Of a stretch of 43,978 nt of DNA, positions 26,292-34,342 are shown in pieces (position 1 is the first letter of the stretch; the number at the start of each line of letters is the position of its first letter). Position numbers and translations under genes: made by a program. The stretch spans positions 1-43,978 of the forward strand of contig SFCB01000241.1 in NCBI GenBank assembly GCA_004367505.1. Direction: 5' to 3'. This DNA is from Chloroflexi bacterium OHK40 (GTDB lineage Bacteria > Chloroflexota > Chloroflexia > Chloroflexales > Chloroflexaceae). The notes below the pieces were generated by a model. It made no database searches, was not told the DNA's origin, and saw only the letters and a list, made by a program, of their open reading frames with translations.

Positions 26292-27665
26292 TTACCAGGC
26301 GAAGAGGAAGGCCAGATCGTTCACATTAGTCGCGGTCGGGCCTGGGAGCAGCAGATCGCCGAGGGCCGCGAAGAAGGGGTAGGCATCATTGGCCGCGAGG
26401 TGAGCGAGCGGGTCGAGCCCGAGCGCCTGTGCGCGCGCGATCGTCTCACCGGTGGCGACTGCGCCCGCCGCGTCGGTGGGGCCATCGCCGCCATCGGTTG
26501 CCAGCGCCACGAGGGCCAGGTCGGGCAGACCGGACAGGCCGGGGGCGGCGGCGAGGGCGAGTTCCTGGTTACGCCCACCACGGCCCGCGCCCCTCAGGGT
26601 GACGGTCGTCTCGCCGCCGGCGATGATGCACGCCGGCCGTGGGACGGGCTGGCCGGAGGTGGCCACCTCGCGCAGCACAGCGGCGAGAAAACGGCCTGCC
26701 TCACGGGCCTCGCCCTCCAGGGACGTCGTGAGCAGGAGGGGGCGAAAGCCCTCGGCGGCGGCGGCGGCGAGGGCGGCGGCAGCGGCGATCTCATTGCTGC
26801 CGATGAGCAAGTTTGTCACGCTGGCGAAGAGGGGATCGCCGGGTTTGGGTGTCTCCGGAATGGTGCCGACGAGCCCGCTGCGCAGGTGGGTGAGGATAGG
26901 GGTCGGGATCGCGTCGAGGAGACGGTAGCGCTGAAGAATGTCCTGGGCATCGGCGAACGTACTACGGTCCGGTACGGTGGGGCCAGATGCGATACTGTCC
27001 AGGGGACTGCCGACGACATCGGAGAGGATCAGAGTGACCAGGGTGGCGGGGTGGGCCAGGCGAGCGAGGCCACCGCCCTTCAGGGTGTCGAGGTGCTTGC
27101 GCAGGACGTTGATCTCGGTGATGCTGGCGCCCGAGGCGAGCAGCGCGCCGGTAAGCGTCTGAAGGTCGCCGAGGCTCACGCCGGGGACCGGAGCGGTGAG
27201 CAGGGCCGAGCCGCCGCCGGAGATCAGGGCAATCACGAGATCGCGCGGGGTGAGCCCCTGGAGGAGCGCCGTGATCGCGTGGGCGGCAGCGACACCGCGA
27301 GCATCGGGCACGGGGTGGCCAGCCTCGACGAGGCGCAGCGTGCCGTCCGCTCCCTTGCCCGGCTGCTCAAGGTGCCCGTCCTTGACGACGACGAGGCCGG
27401 CGCTGAGCCGATCGCCGAGGGCCTCGGCGGCGGCGCGAGCCATTGGCGCGCCGGCCTTCCCGGCGCCCACCACGATCACCCGGTCGACGTGGCGCAGGGC
27501 GAGCGTGTGCTCGCCCAGAGCGAGGAGCTCACCGTCGCGGCGGAGGAAGCGCCGCACGGCCGCGGCGGGATCGACGGCGGCGAGCGCGGCGGCGAGGATG
27601 CGTGTGATCGCCTCACCGCGTGGGCTCGCGCGGAGCGAATCTGTCCAGAGGCGGCGTGGGTCCAT
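26292..27665 (-). CDS. Glycerate kinase (DUF4147/MOFRL family)
   Basis: This 457-aa cytoplasmic enzyme phosphorylates D-glycerate, usually to 2-phosphoglycerate, using ATP. The N-terminal DUF4147 domain has VIVVGAGKAGAPMARAAAE, AGHPVPDARG, ALISGGGSALL, INVLRKHLDTLKGGGLA, and SDVVGSPLDSIASGPTVPD. The C-terminal MOFRL domain has IIAGGETTVTLRGAGRGGRNQELALAAA. The length is normal. The start is the ATG at 27665 with AGGAG 6 nt upstream; open frame continues upstream but its residues are not protein-like and cover the bTHX gene. It converges on the GT39-like gene with 9 bp between stops. A role in serine/glyoxylate or sugar-acid breakdown is likely. Confidence 0.93.
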   Translation of the reverse strand: MDPRRLWTDSLRASPRGEAITRILAAALAAVDPAAAVRRFLRRDGELLALGEHTLALRHVDRVIVVGAGKAGAPMARAAAEALGDRLSAGLVVVKDGHLEQPGKGADGTLRLVEAGHPVPDARGVAAAHAITALLQGLTPRDLVIALISGGGSALLTAPVPGVSLGDLQTLTGALLASGASITEINVLRKHLDTLKGGGLARLAHPATLVTLILSDVVGSPLDSIASGPTVPDRSTFADAQDILQRYRLLDAIPTPILTHLRSGLVGTIPETPKPGDPLFASVTNLLIGSNEIAAAAALAAAAAEGFRPLLLTTSLEGEAREAGRFLAAVLREVATSGQPVPRPACIIAGGETTVTLRGAGRGGRNQELALAAAPGLSGLPDLALVALATDGGDGPTDAAGAVATGETIARAQALGLDPLAHLAANDAYPFFAALGDLLLPGPTATNVNDLAFLFAW

Positions 27666-27841
27666 GAAAGGCTCCTGTGAAGGGGGGCCGAGTGAAGAAA
27701 GCTTCGGGCGAACGGAGGCGCTAGCGTGGGCTGCGGGCGTGAGGCGCGACATGGGGTACAATAACGGGGAGGAGCCACCCGGGCGCGGCACGGCCGCGCT
27801 CGTTCTACGTCTATCACGGATGGTAGCAGAAGGGGGTTGTG

Positions 27842-27979
27842 ATGGGCAAGGGCGATAAGGGCACCCGCCGGGGGAAGATCTGGCGGGGCTCGTACGGGAA
27901 GACACGGCGGCGCAAGGAGCGCAAGGAGCAGCCGGTGGCACCAACCCCGGCGCGCCCCCCGCGGCCGGCGGGCCGGTAG
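27842..27979 (+). CDS. thx: 30S ribosomal protein bTHX
   Basis: This 45-aa highly basic protein begins [20 protein letters not shown]. It is nearly the same as the 27-residue Thermus Thx that sits in a cavity at the top of the 30S head and stabilises rRNA packing. The core ends around residue 27. The remaining 18 residues are a Pro/Ala/Arg tail ([15 protein letters not shown]) not present in Thermus. The ATG has AAGGGGG about 5 nt upstream, and a TACAAT -10-like box lies at 27757-27762. A strong hairpin terminator follows at 28007. The gene is monocistronic and easily missed because of its size. Confidence 0.93.
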   Translation: MGKGDKGTRRGKIWRGSYGKTRRRKERKEQPVAPTPARPPRPAGR

Positions 27980-28369
27980 GCAGGTGCCTGTAGGGAACGT
28001 GAAGCGCGGGCCTGGCGCAGCCGGGCCCGTTGTGATTCTCGGGCGATGCGACACGGCGATGGCTGTGCTTCCCTGTAGCGCGTGAGCGTAGGGCGGGTTC
28101 CAACCTCCGACCGATGCCCCGCCCGCCCGCGCGGCCCACACTAACGCACGAACGAGCACCGGGAACCGGGGCACCGCACCCGGAGGGTGTGCCGACGTGC
28201 TTCAGCCCTCCGCAGAGGGAGCAACTGTTCCGAGCCATGCGCTCAGCGGGGCCGCGCGCGTATGGCAGCCCGACAGACGGGCCAGGCGTTCGCGGTGGTC
28301 GTAGTGTTCCGGCTGCAACCCCGTCGTGCCGCACCACCAGGAGTGGCACCGGGGCTGAGGAGGCGCAAC
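27980..28369. other. 390-bp stretch without a gene
   Basis: Apart from the bTHX terminator hairpin at 28007-28039 I see no gene, tRNA or repeat here. An open plus-strand frame from 28187 runs into the GNAT gene, but its first 61 codons lack family similarity and lie upstream of a good Shine-Dalgarno. Confidence 0.5.
28007..28039 (+). terminator. Rho-independent terminator of bTHX
   Basis: CGGGCCTGGC (28007-28016) pairs with GCCGGGCCCG (28020-28029), including one G-U pair, around a GCA loop. TTGTGATTCT follows. It sits 28 nt after the bTHX stop. Confidence 0.7.
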
Positions 28370-28981
28370 GTGGGTAGTCAGCAGGGCGGGCGAGTGAGGC
28401 TGCGGGCGCCAACGCCCGACGACGGTGCGGCGCTGCTGGCGCTGAACCGGGAGAGCGTGGCCCTGCACCACCCCTGGACGACGCCGCCGACAACGCCGGA
28501 GCAGTACGCGGCCTACCTGGAGCGCTGCGCCCGCACCGACACCGCCGGGTTGCTCGTGTGTCGCGCAGCAGATGGCGTGGTGATGGGCGCCATCACCTTC
28601 AGCCAGATCTTCTACGGCCCGCTCCAAAGTGCCTATCTCGGCTACTACATCGGCCAACCCTACGCAGGCCAGGGCTACATGCGCGAGGCGCTGGCCCATG
28701 CGCTGGACCACGCCTTCGGCCCACTGCGGCTGCATCGTGTGGAGGCGAACATCCAGCCTGGCAACACCGCCTCGCTCGCCCTCGTGCAGCGCCTTGGCTT
28801 CACGCGCGAGGGCTACTCGCGACGCTACCTGTTCATCGCCGGCGCCTGGCGCGACCACGAGCGCTACGCTATGCTGGCTGAAGATTGGGAGGGGCTGCGC
28901 GCGATCTGGTACGCGCGGCCAGGGTTCGGCGTCGAAGACAGCCCCGCCGACCCGCCGGATGGGCGAGGTGCGGACGGGTGA
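28370..28981 (+). CDS. GNAT N-acetyltransferase, RimJ/RimL type
   Basis: This 203-aa acetyl-CoA-dependent acetyltransferase resembles the ribosomal-protein Nalpha-acetylase branch. RLRAPTPDDGAALLALNRES forms the first strand and helix, and ITFSQIF the central strands. YIGQPYAGQGYMREALAHALDHAF is motif A, which grips the CoA pyrophosphate. RVEANIQPGNTASLALVQRLGFTREG is the typical RimJ/L C-terminal motif. The GTG at 28370 is chosen because GAGGAGG lies 7 nt upstream. After the catalytic domain there is a Pro/Gly-rich tail of about 25 residues. The target may be a ribosomal protein or a small metabolite. Confidence 0.9.
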   Translation: MGSQQGGRVRLRAPTPDDGAALLALNRESVALHHPWTTPPTTPEQYAAYLERCARTDTAGLLVCRAADGVVMGAITFSQIFYGPLQSAYLGYYIGQPYAGQGYMREALAHALDHAFGPLRLHRVEANIQPGNTASLALVQRLGFTREGYSRRYLFIAGAWRDHERYAMLAEDWEGLRAIWYARPGFGVEDSPADPPDGRGADG

Positions 28982-28992
28982 AGGGGCGTACG

Positions 28993-29091
28993 ATGCTGAT
29001 TGGTGGCTCGGAGCCGCTTGCACAGCCGATCGAGCGCGGCCCGGGAAGCGAAGTCTTTAGTGATCTCTGGGCGACGGTGAAGGGCGAGTAG
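28993..29091 (+). CDS. Possible 32-aa small protein
   Basis: A short ORF begins MLIGGSEPLAQPIERGPG and ends in ATVKGE. It has an AAGGGG 6 nt before its ATG and follows the GNAT stop by 11 nt; a GTG at 28978 overlapping that stop would give 37 aa. It has no TM segment and I do not recognise a family. The hairpin at 29123 follows its stop by 31 nt, which is where a terminator for a GNAT-small-ORF transcript would be expected. Confidence 0.35.
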   Translation: MLIGGSEPLAQPIERGPGSEVFSDLWATVKGE

Positions 29092-29122
29092 CCGCCACCG
29101 TCGCACAAGGCCCCTGCGTCAG

Positions 29123-29153
29123 AACCGCCGCGGCGCTCAGCGTCGCGGCGGTT
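29123..29153 (+). terminator. 14-bp stem hairpin terminator
   Basis: AACCGCCGCG (29123-29132) pairs with CGCGGCGGTT (29144-29153). The inner bases extend the stem to about 14 bp around a TCA loop. It closes the GNAT transcript and insulates the sco gene. There is no long T-run. Confidence 0.6.
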
Positions 29154-29209
29154 AATGCATGGCCATCGCTCGTTGTCGCGGCTTCACCCCCGTGCGACAC
29201 GTCACAAAC

Positions 29210-29215
29210 TATACT
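29210..29215 (+). promoter_or_regulatory. Possible -10 box of the sco-oxidase operon
   Basis: TATACT (29210-29215) matches the -10 consensus and sits in an AT-richer pocket 109 nt before the sco ATG. No matching -35 box is seen, so an activator or alternative sigma would be needed. Confidence 0.35.
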
Positions 29216-29323
29216 CGCACGAGAACACACCGCGCGAGCGCGCTGGAACCACAAGGCCGCTTTGGTATCTCGTACGGGCGCAGCGCGCCGCGTCCCGGTC
29301 AGTTCGCACCAGGGCCACCACTT

Positions 29324-30052
29324 ATGAAGCCTCTGCTGACTGCTGAGCGCCTGCCGGGCCCCCTTGCCACTCCGCAACTCGGGGCGCGGACACGGTGGCT
29401 GCTACTGGCGGCGCTGTGCCTCGGGCTCGCGCTGCTGGCCCTTGTGCTCTGGTTCGCGATCGCGCGGCCGGTGAAGGTGCTCCCCCGCATTCGCCCGCTC
29501 CCCGCCTTCACGCTGATCGATCAGTACGGGCTGCCGCTCAGCAGCAGCGACCTGGCCGGGCGCTCGGTGCTGATCAATCTCACCTATGGCGGCTGCGGCG
29601 ACACCTGCGCGGCGCAGCGGGCGGGCATGGCCGCGCTGCGGGAGCAACTGCGGGCCGACGGACGGCTTGGCCGCAGTGTCCTGCTGCTGACCGTGAGCTT
29701 TGACCCGGCGCGAGATACGCCGGTGGCACTGCAGACCATGGCGGCACAACTGGGGGCCGAGCGGAGCAACTGGCGGTTTGCCACGGGCGAGCCAGGCGCC
29801 CTGAAGGCGCTCATCGGTGGCGAGCTCGGGATTTATTACGGCGAGCCCGACGAGTCCGGCGCGATCGAGCACGACCAGCGACTGATCCTGGTGGACGGGA
29901 ACGGCGTGCTGCGGGCACGCTACGACGCGGCGGCGCTGGATCAGGCGCGCATCCGGCGCGATCTCGGCCTGCTAGAGCAGGAGCTTGGCAGTAGTGGCGT
30001 CATGCGGCAGGTGTATGAAGCTTCGCACCTCTTTCTGTGCTACCCCGACTAG
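29324..30052 (+). CDS. Sco1/SenC family copper chaperone
   Basis: This 242-aa membrane-anchored thioredoxin-fold protein delivers copper to the CuA site of cytochrome oxidase subunit II. It has one TM (about 25-48), then FTLIDQYGLPLSSSDLAGRSVLINLTYGGC. The copper-binding CxxxC pair is Cys91/Cys95 (GGCGDTC) and the third ligand is His183 (IEHDQRLILVD). The fold faces the extracytoplasmic side. The ATG at 29324 (MKPLLT) is used; an upstream frame from 29159 carries Arg-rich, unlikely sequence. It is followed 90 bp later by oxidase subunits IIa, II and I, which are its natural clients. Confidence 0.92.
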   Translation: MKPLLTAERLPGPLATPQLGARTRWLLLAALCLGLALLALVLWFAIARPVKVLPRIRPLPAFTLIDQYGLPLSSSDLAGRSVLINLTYGGCGDTCAAQRAGMAALREQLRADGRLGRSVLLLTVSFDPARDTPVALQTMAAQLGAERSNWRFATGEPGALKALIGGELGIYYGEPDESGAIEHDQRLILVDGNGVLRARYDAAALDQARIRRDLGLLEQELGSSGVMRQVYEASHLFLCYPD

Positions 30053-30142
30053 CGCCCGGGCACCCCGGTTGTGAGGGATCACTATACGGAAGCTGAGGGC
30101 TGTTGGACCTGGCAGGGCTGGCGCACTGAAAAGGAGATGAAC

Positions 30143-30328
30143 ATGGCCTGGAGTGGTAACCGGCCGGACGACCCCACGACTCCGGCGCCCGGCGACGAAG
30201 AGCACGAGCCCCACGAGCCGCCACGCGGCGCTCTCCTGATCACCATCGGCTACCTGGCCCTCGTTACCGCCCTGTGGATGCAGGTCTACCTGCAACTATT
30301 GAGCAATGGAGGGATTCCCCGACCATGA
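30143..30328 (+). CDS. cbaD: ba3-type cytochrome c oxidase subunit IIa
   Basis: This 61-aa protein has a hydrophilic acidic N-terminus (GDEEHEPHEPP) and one TM helix (GALLITIGYLALVTALWMQVYLQLL), ending GGIPRP. Subunit IIa of Thermus ba3 oxidase is a single helix that replaces part of the missing TM1 of subunit II. The position directly ahead of subunit II matches that operon. The ATG at 30143 has AAGGAG 7 nt upstream; an ATG two codons earlier abuts the Shine-Dalgarno. The stop overlaps the next ATG (ATGA), so expression is coupled. Confidence 0.85.
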   Translation: MAWSGNRPDDPTTPAPGDEEHEPHEPPRGALLITIGYLALVTALWMQVYLQLLSNGGIPRP

Positions 30329-30807
30329 AGCATGAGAAGTACATGGGCTACCTCTTCGAGGTGGCCTGGATCCTTCCGAGCGTCGCCATCCCGATCTCGG
30401 TGATCGTCGCCGTGCTGATTACCGCCTTCGCCGTTGGGATCCGGGTGCCGGACATCGCGGGGCGGATCGAGCCAAAGGCGATCGCGGCGACGGAGCCGTT
30501 TGACGAGCCGGGGCTGCGGGAGTTGGCACCGGGCAAGTACGAAGCGGCGATGGTGGCCCAGGTGTTTATGTTCACGCCGAATGAGATCGAGGTGCCGGTT
30601 GGTTCGGAGGTGACCTTCGTACTCACTAGCCGGGACGTGATCCACGGCTTCAAGATTGTGGGCACGCCGGTGAACATGATGGTCGTCCCGGGACAGATCT
30701 CGAAGATGCGCTTCACCTTCACCCGCCCCGGCGAGTACCTGATCGTCTGCCACGAGTACTGTGGTGGGGGGCATCACGCCATGTCGGGCAAGGTGATCGT
30801 GCGCTGA
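30325..30807 (+). CDS. cbaB: ba3-type cytochrome c oxidase subunit II (CuA)
   Basis: This 160-aa subunit has one N-terminal TM (about 13-37) and a cupredoxin domain that takes electrons from cytochrome c. The CuA ligands are His107 (DVIHGF), Cys142 and Cys146 (CHEYC), His150 and Met153 (GGHHAM). Their spacing is the same as in Thermus ba3 subunit II as I recall it. Having only one TM is the ba3 (B-type) trait. The ATG overlaps the IIa stop; GGAGGG lies 11 nt upstream. It is followed by subunit I. Confidence 0.95.
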   Translation: MKHEKYMGYLFEVAWILPSVAIPISVIVAVLITAFAVGIRVPDIAGRIEPKAIAATEPFDEPGLRELAPGKYEAAMVAQVFMFTPNEIEVPVGSEVTFVLTSRDVIHGFKIVGTPVNMMVVPGQISKMRFTFTRPGEYLIVCHEYCGGGHHAMSGKVIVR

Positions 30808-30897
30808 AGCGGGTGGCAATCGGGCAGAGACAGGCGGGCGGGTGCTCGAGAGTTTCGGAAGGCCTGCGACCCGGCCCCGAAGAAAGTGAGCTCTGAG

Positions 30898-32580
30898 ATG
30901 GCAGTGATCGCTCGACCGCGCGGAGCCGTACGCGAACAGGTGGCCGACCGCTTCGCCACCGAGAAGCGGCTCGCCGGGCTGAACATTCTGGTCGCTTTCC
31001 TCGCCCTGGCCATTGGCGGCCTGATGGGCGTGCTGCAGGTCCTTGAATACAACGGCATCGACCTCTACCGGGCGGTGAAGCCGGTATTGCCAGGTGGTTA
31101 CTACCAGGGTCTCACGCTGCACGGCGTGCTCAATGTGCTCGTCTTCACCACCTTCTACATCATTGGCTTTCTGACGCTGATCGCCGCCATGTCCTTCGAT
31201 CGGCCCCTGGCGAGCGGGCGGCTGGCATGGGTCACCTTCTGGCTGATGCTCGCGGGCCTGCTGGTGGCGGCGGTACCGATCCTGCTCAACCGGGCCACCG
31301 TGCTCTTCACCTTCTACCCACCGCTCAAGGCCGATGGCTTCTACTACCTGGGCCTCACGCTGGTGGTGGCGAGCACCTGGCTGTTGCTCGTGAACCTGGC
31401 GCTCACCTACCGGGCCTGGCGGGCGGCCAATCCGGGCGCGAAGATCCCACTGGCGGCCTTCATGTCGATCATCACCATGACGATGTGGACGATCGCGACG
31501 TTCGGTATCGCCACCGAGATGCTCTTCCTGCTGATCCCCTGGGCCTTCGGCCTGGTGCCAGGCACCGATGTGATCCTGGCGCGCACGCTCTTCTGGTTTA
31601 CGGGCCACCCGATCGTCTACTTCTGGCTGCTTCCGGCCTACATCTCCTGGTACACCATGGTGCCGCGCCTGGCGGGGGGGCGGCTCTTCAGCGAGCCGAT
31701 GGCGCGAGTGGCCTTTGTGCTCTTTCTGGTGCTCTCGGTGCCGATCGGGATCCACCACCAGTACACCGACCCGGGCATCTCGGAGATCTGGAAGCTGGTC
31801 CACTTCATCTTTACGGTGGGCGTCTTCTTCCCGAGCCTGCTGACGTTCTTCAACGTGGTCGCCTCGCTGGAGAACAGCGGGCGAGCCCGGGGCGGTAAGG
31901 GGTGGCTGGCCTGGATCTTCGCGCTGCCCTGGAATGAGCCGGCCTTTACCACGCAGGTCTTCGCGATGCTGCTCTTCGCCTTCGGTGGGGCCGGTGGCGT
32001 GATCAACGCCTCGTACAACCTGAACCTGGTGGTGCACAATACGGCCTGGATCTCGGGGCACTTCCACCTGACGGTGGGATCGGCGGTAGCGCTCACCTTT
32101 ATGGGGATCACCTACTGGCTGGTGCCGCTGATCACCGGACGGGCGCTGTGGAGCAGGGGGCTCGCGCTTGCCCAGGCCTGGCTCTGGCTGATCGGGATGG
32201 TCACCTTCTCCCACTTTATGCATATGCTCGGCCTGCTCGGGATGCCGCGCCGAACGATGATCGGCGCCGCGCCCTACATTCAGCCCGAGTGGCAGGCGCT
32301 TCTGCCCTTTACCCTCGTGGGCGGGTTGCTGATGTTCGCCAGCGCGATCTGTTACTATCTGAATATGCTGATGACGATCACCCGGGGCAGGCCCGAGCCA
32401 GACCAGGAGGTGCCCTTCAGCCGGGCGGTCTCTGGCCCGGAGGATGTACCGGCGGCGCTGGACCGCTTCACGCCCTGGGTGGTGACGGCCCTGCTACTTG
32501 TGGCGATCAACTACGGGCCGACGCTCTACTATCTCGTCAGCACCGGTCGCTTCAACATCACGGGGCTCTCGCCCTGGTGA
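30898..32580 (+). CDS. cbaA: ba3-type cytochrome c oxidase subunit I
   Basis: This 560-aa haem-copper oxidase catalytic subunit has about 13 TM helices. Visible ligands are His75 (TLHGVLN, low-spin haem), the CuB ligand His237 with cross-linked Tyr241 (GHPIVYFW), His286-His287 (HHQYTD), and His388/His390 (SGHFHLTVG, active-site and low-spin haem). Apart from His75 these sit four residues further on than in Thermus ba3 as I recall it. The type-A residues (XGHPEV glutamate) are absent, which fits class B. The ATG at 30898 is used; a GTG at 30886 is an alternative. It ends convergently with the anti-sigma gene. Confidence 0.95.
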   Translation: MAVIARPRGAVREQVADRFATEKRLAGLNILVAFLALAIGGLMGVLQVLEYNGIDLYRAVKPVLPGGYYQGLTLHGVLNVLVFTTFYIIGFLTLIAAMSFDRPLASGRLAWVTFWLMLAGLLVAAVPILLNRATVLFTFYPPLKADGFYYLGLTLVVASTWLLLVNLALTYRAWRAANPGAKIPLAAFMSIITMTMWTIATFGIATEMLFLLIPWAFGLVPGTDVILARTLFWFTGHPIVYFWLLPAYISWYTMVPRLAGGRLFSEPMARVAFVLFLVLSVPIGIHHQYTDPGISEIWKLVHFIFTVGVFFPSLLTFFNVVASLENSGRARGGKGWLAWIFALPWNEPAFTTQVFAMLLFAFGGAGGVINASYNLNLVVHNTAWISGHFHLTVGSAVALTFMGITYWLVPLITGRALWSRGLALAQAWLWLIGMVTFSHFMHMLGLLGMPRRTMIGAAPYIQPEWQALLPFTLVGGLLMFASAICYYLNMLMTITRGRPEPDQEVPFSRAVSGPEDVPAALDRFTPWVVTALLLVAINYGPTLYYLVSTGRFNITGLSPW

Positions 32581-32658
32581 GTGCGAGGAGCCCATCGCGA
32601 CGGCTGCTTCAATCGTTGGCGCGCCACACGGCCCACCGGCCCACGCCTCGCCAGGCGG

Positions 32659-33414
32659 CTACAGCCTGACGCCGATGACGCGGGGGCTGGTGGGGCCAGG
32701 GCTGCCGCCGAGGGGCTCCGTGGTGATACCGACAGCCTGATAGCGCGCGAGGGGCTCGGGGGCGAGCACGAGTAGTGTGCCGCTACCCTGCTCGTCTACC
32801 CGGAAGGTTCCGCCGCTCACGCGCGTATCGCCACGGACGAGCCACAGCTGATAGACGCGGTCGGCTGAGAGGGCGGGCATGCCCTCGACACGCAGCGCCG
32901 CCACGCGGCCGGCATAGTCGATAAGCAGTGTGCCACTGGCTCCGGGCACGTCGGCGCTGAGCGGGATCTGCCTGAGCTCGGCGGAGTCGAGCAGCATAGC
33001 GAGGATCTGGCGGTCCTGGAGCCGGTTGGCCTGCTCGCGTGCCAGCGTGGCGTGAAGCGCGAGATTCCAGGCGAGCAGGCCGATCAGCGCGATCAGGATG
33101 GCAAGGCGCGGCCTCCAGAGCGTGGACGCGGCACCGGGCCGTAGGGGGCGGGCATGATCCCGTTCGTTGGCGGCGCGCTCTACGGCATCGATCACCGCGC
33201 GCCGGAGTTGTGGGCTGGGGGCGGCCTCGGCGACGCCAAGGGGCAGCAGCTGGGCAACGCGAATGTAGGCCTCCAGGGTGCGTCGGCAGGTGGCGCAGCG
33301 CTCGATGTGGGCGTCGATCTGACTGCGGGTCGCGGGGTCGTACTCGCCGAGGGCGTAGGCTGCCAGCAGCGGCTCGATTGCGGCGCAGTCGGGGGAGGTT
33401 TTGTCGGGGTCCAT
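32659..33414 (-). CDS. Zinc-type anti-sigma factor with RskA-like C-domain
   Basis: This 251-aa membrane anti-sigma factor has an N-terminal zinc-binding (ZAS) helix bundle with HIERCATC (HxxxCxxC) around residues 35-42 that would hold the sigma factor. A single TM follows (LAILIALIGLLAWNLALHATL). The extracytoplasmic RskA-type beta domain carries RVYQLWLVRGDTRVSGGTFRVDEQGSG. The ATG at 33414 has AAGGG about 9 nt upstream. The adjacent ECF sigma gene lies 115 bp upstream on the same strand and is the evident partner. Release would depend on proteolysis or redox change at the zinc site. Confidence 0.9.
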   Translation of the reverse strand: MDPDKTSPDCAAIEPLLAAYALGEYDPATRSQIDAHIERCATCRRTLEAYIRVAQLLPLGVAEAAPSPQLRRAVIDAVERAANERDHARPLRPGAASTLWRPRLAILIALIGLLAWNLALHATLAREQANRLQDRQILAMLLDSAELRQIPLSADVPGASGTLLIDYAGRVAALRVEGMPALSADRVYQLWLVRGDTRVSGGTFRVDEQGSGTLLVLAPEPLARYQAVGITTEPLGGSPGPTSPRVIGVRL

Positions 33415-33529
33415 GGTGCTACACCCTTGTGCCGGGCTTCGGCTGGCGCCTGACGGTCGCGCCGGGCGCATGGCTCCGGAATGAACCTGGCCCGGAGTCC
33501 GATATGCTCAGCGCAAAGCGCTCCAGGCA

Positions 33530-34162
33530 TCAGATGTCAGGGTCGGCGAGCAGGTGGGCCAGGGCGACGCGAAGCTTGGCCATGCCAAGCCGTAGCCGGG
33601 TATGGACGGTACCAAGGGGGGCGCGAAGTTGATCGGCGGCCTCCTGGCGGGTTAGGCCGCCGAAATAGAGCAACTCGATCACTTCGCGCTGGGCGGGCGG
33701 GAGCTCGGCGAGAGCGGCGCGCACTTCGCGCCGGAGCAGGCTGATTTCGATCTCCGGGTCGTTCGGGGTGAGGTGGACCAGCGCGCGTTCCAGGCTGCTC
33801 TCGCGGGCGCGAGCCTGCTGGCGGCGGCTACGCAGTTCGTCGATCGCGCGGTGATGGGTGATGGCCAGCAGCCAGGTGACCAGGCTCCCCCGCTCAGGGC
33901 GATAGCGGGTGGCATTGCGCCAGCATCCCACAAACACATCCTGCACGATCTCCTCAGCGGCGCCCCTATCGCCCACCATACGTAGCGCCACGCTGAAGAC
34001 GATCGGGCCGTAGCGGTCGTAGAGGGCCGCTGTAGCCACCAGAGGTTGCTCCTGGAGGAGCCGCGAGAGATCCGCATCCTCGGGGTGGAGCCGCGCGCGC
34101 GAAGTCGTATCGCCGGGCCGCTCGATGCCGCTCACCGGTGGCGCTCCTGTCGATCGAAACAC
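33530..34162 (-). CDS. ECF RNA polymerase sigma factor (SigK-like)
   Basis: This 210-aa group 4 sigma factor has region 2 (LYDRYGPIVFSVALRMVGDRGAAEEIVQDVFVGCWRNA, then SLVTWLLAITHHRAIDELRSRR), which binds and melts the -10 element. Region 4 (LAELPPAQREVIELLYFGGLTRQEAADQLRAPLGTVHTRLRLGMAKLR) is the -35-binding helix-turn-helix. It pairs with the downstream zinc anti-sigma gene. It diverges from the VWA-FHA gene of the secretion locus over 180 bp, so it could control that locus or the nearby oxidase; neither is shown by the sequence. Confidence 0.93.
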   Translation of the reverse strand: MFRSTGAPPVSGIERPGDTTSRARLHPEDADLSRLLQEQPLVATAALYDRYGPIVFSVALRMVGDRGAAEEIVQDVFVGCWRNATRYRPERGSLVTWLLAITHHRAIDELRSRRQQARARESSLERALVHLTPNDPEIEISLLRREVRAALAELPPAQREVIELLYFGGLTRQEAADQLRAPLGTVHTRLRLGMAKLRVALAHLLADPDI

Positions 34163-34342
34163 GCCATTCTACCATGGGCGGGTCCGGGGTGGATTCCGGC
34201 AAGACCGCCGCCCTCTCTCGATTGAGTCGGCAGGGATTACGCCAGTGGGGTGAATGAGCAATCGAATCGTATGGTGGGCGCATCGTTCTGGCCAGTACGG
34301 CGGTACATGAGGTAGAGCCATCTCGATCGGGGAGGTTCACCG

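Noticed and set aside
26400-27680. Plus-strand open frame of about 426 codons
   Set aside because: It is antisense to the well-supported glycerate kinase and has no recognisable family.
30286-32223. Minus-strand open frame of about 645 codons
   Set aside because: It is antisense to the oxidase genes, whose ligand residues are all intact; the translation is low-complexity and charged.
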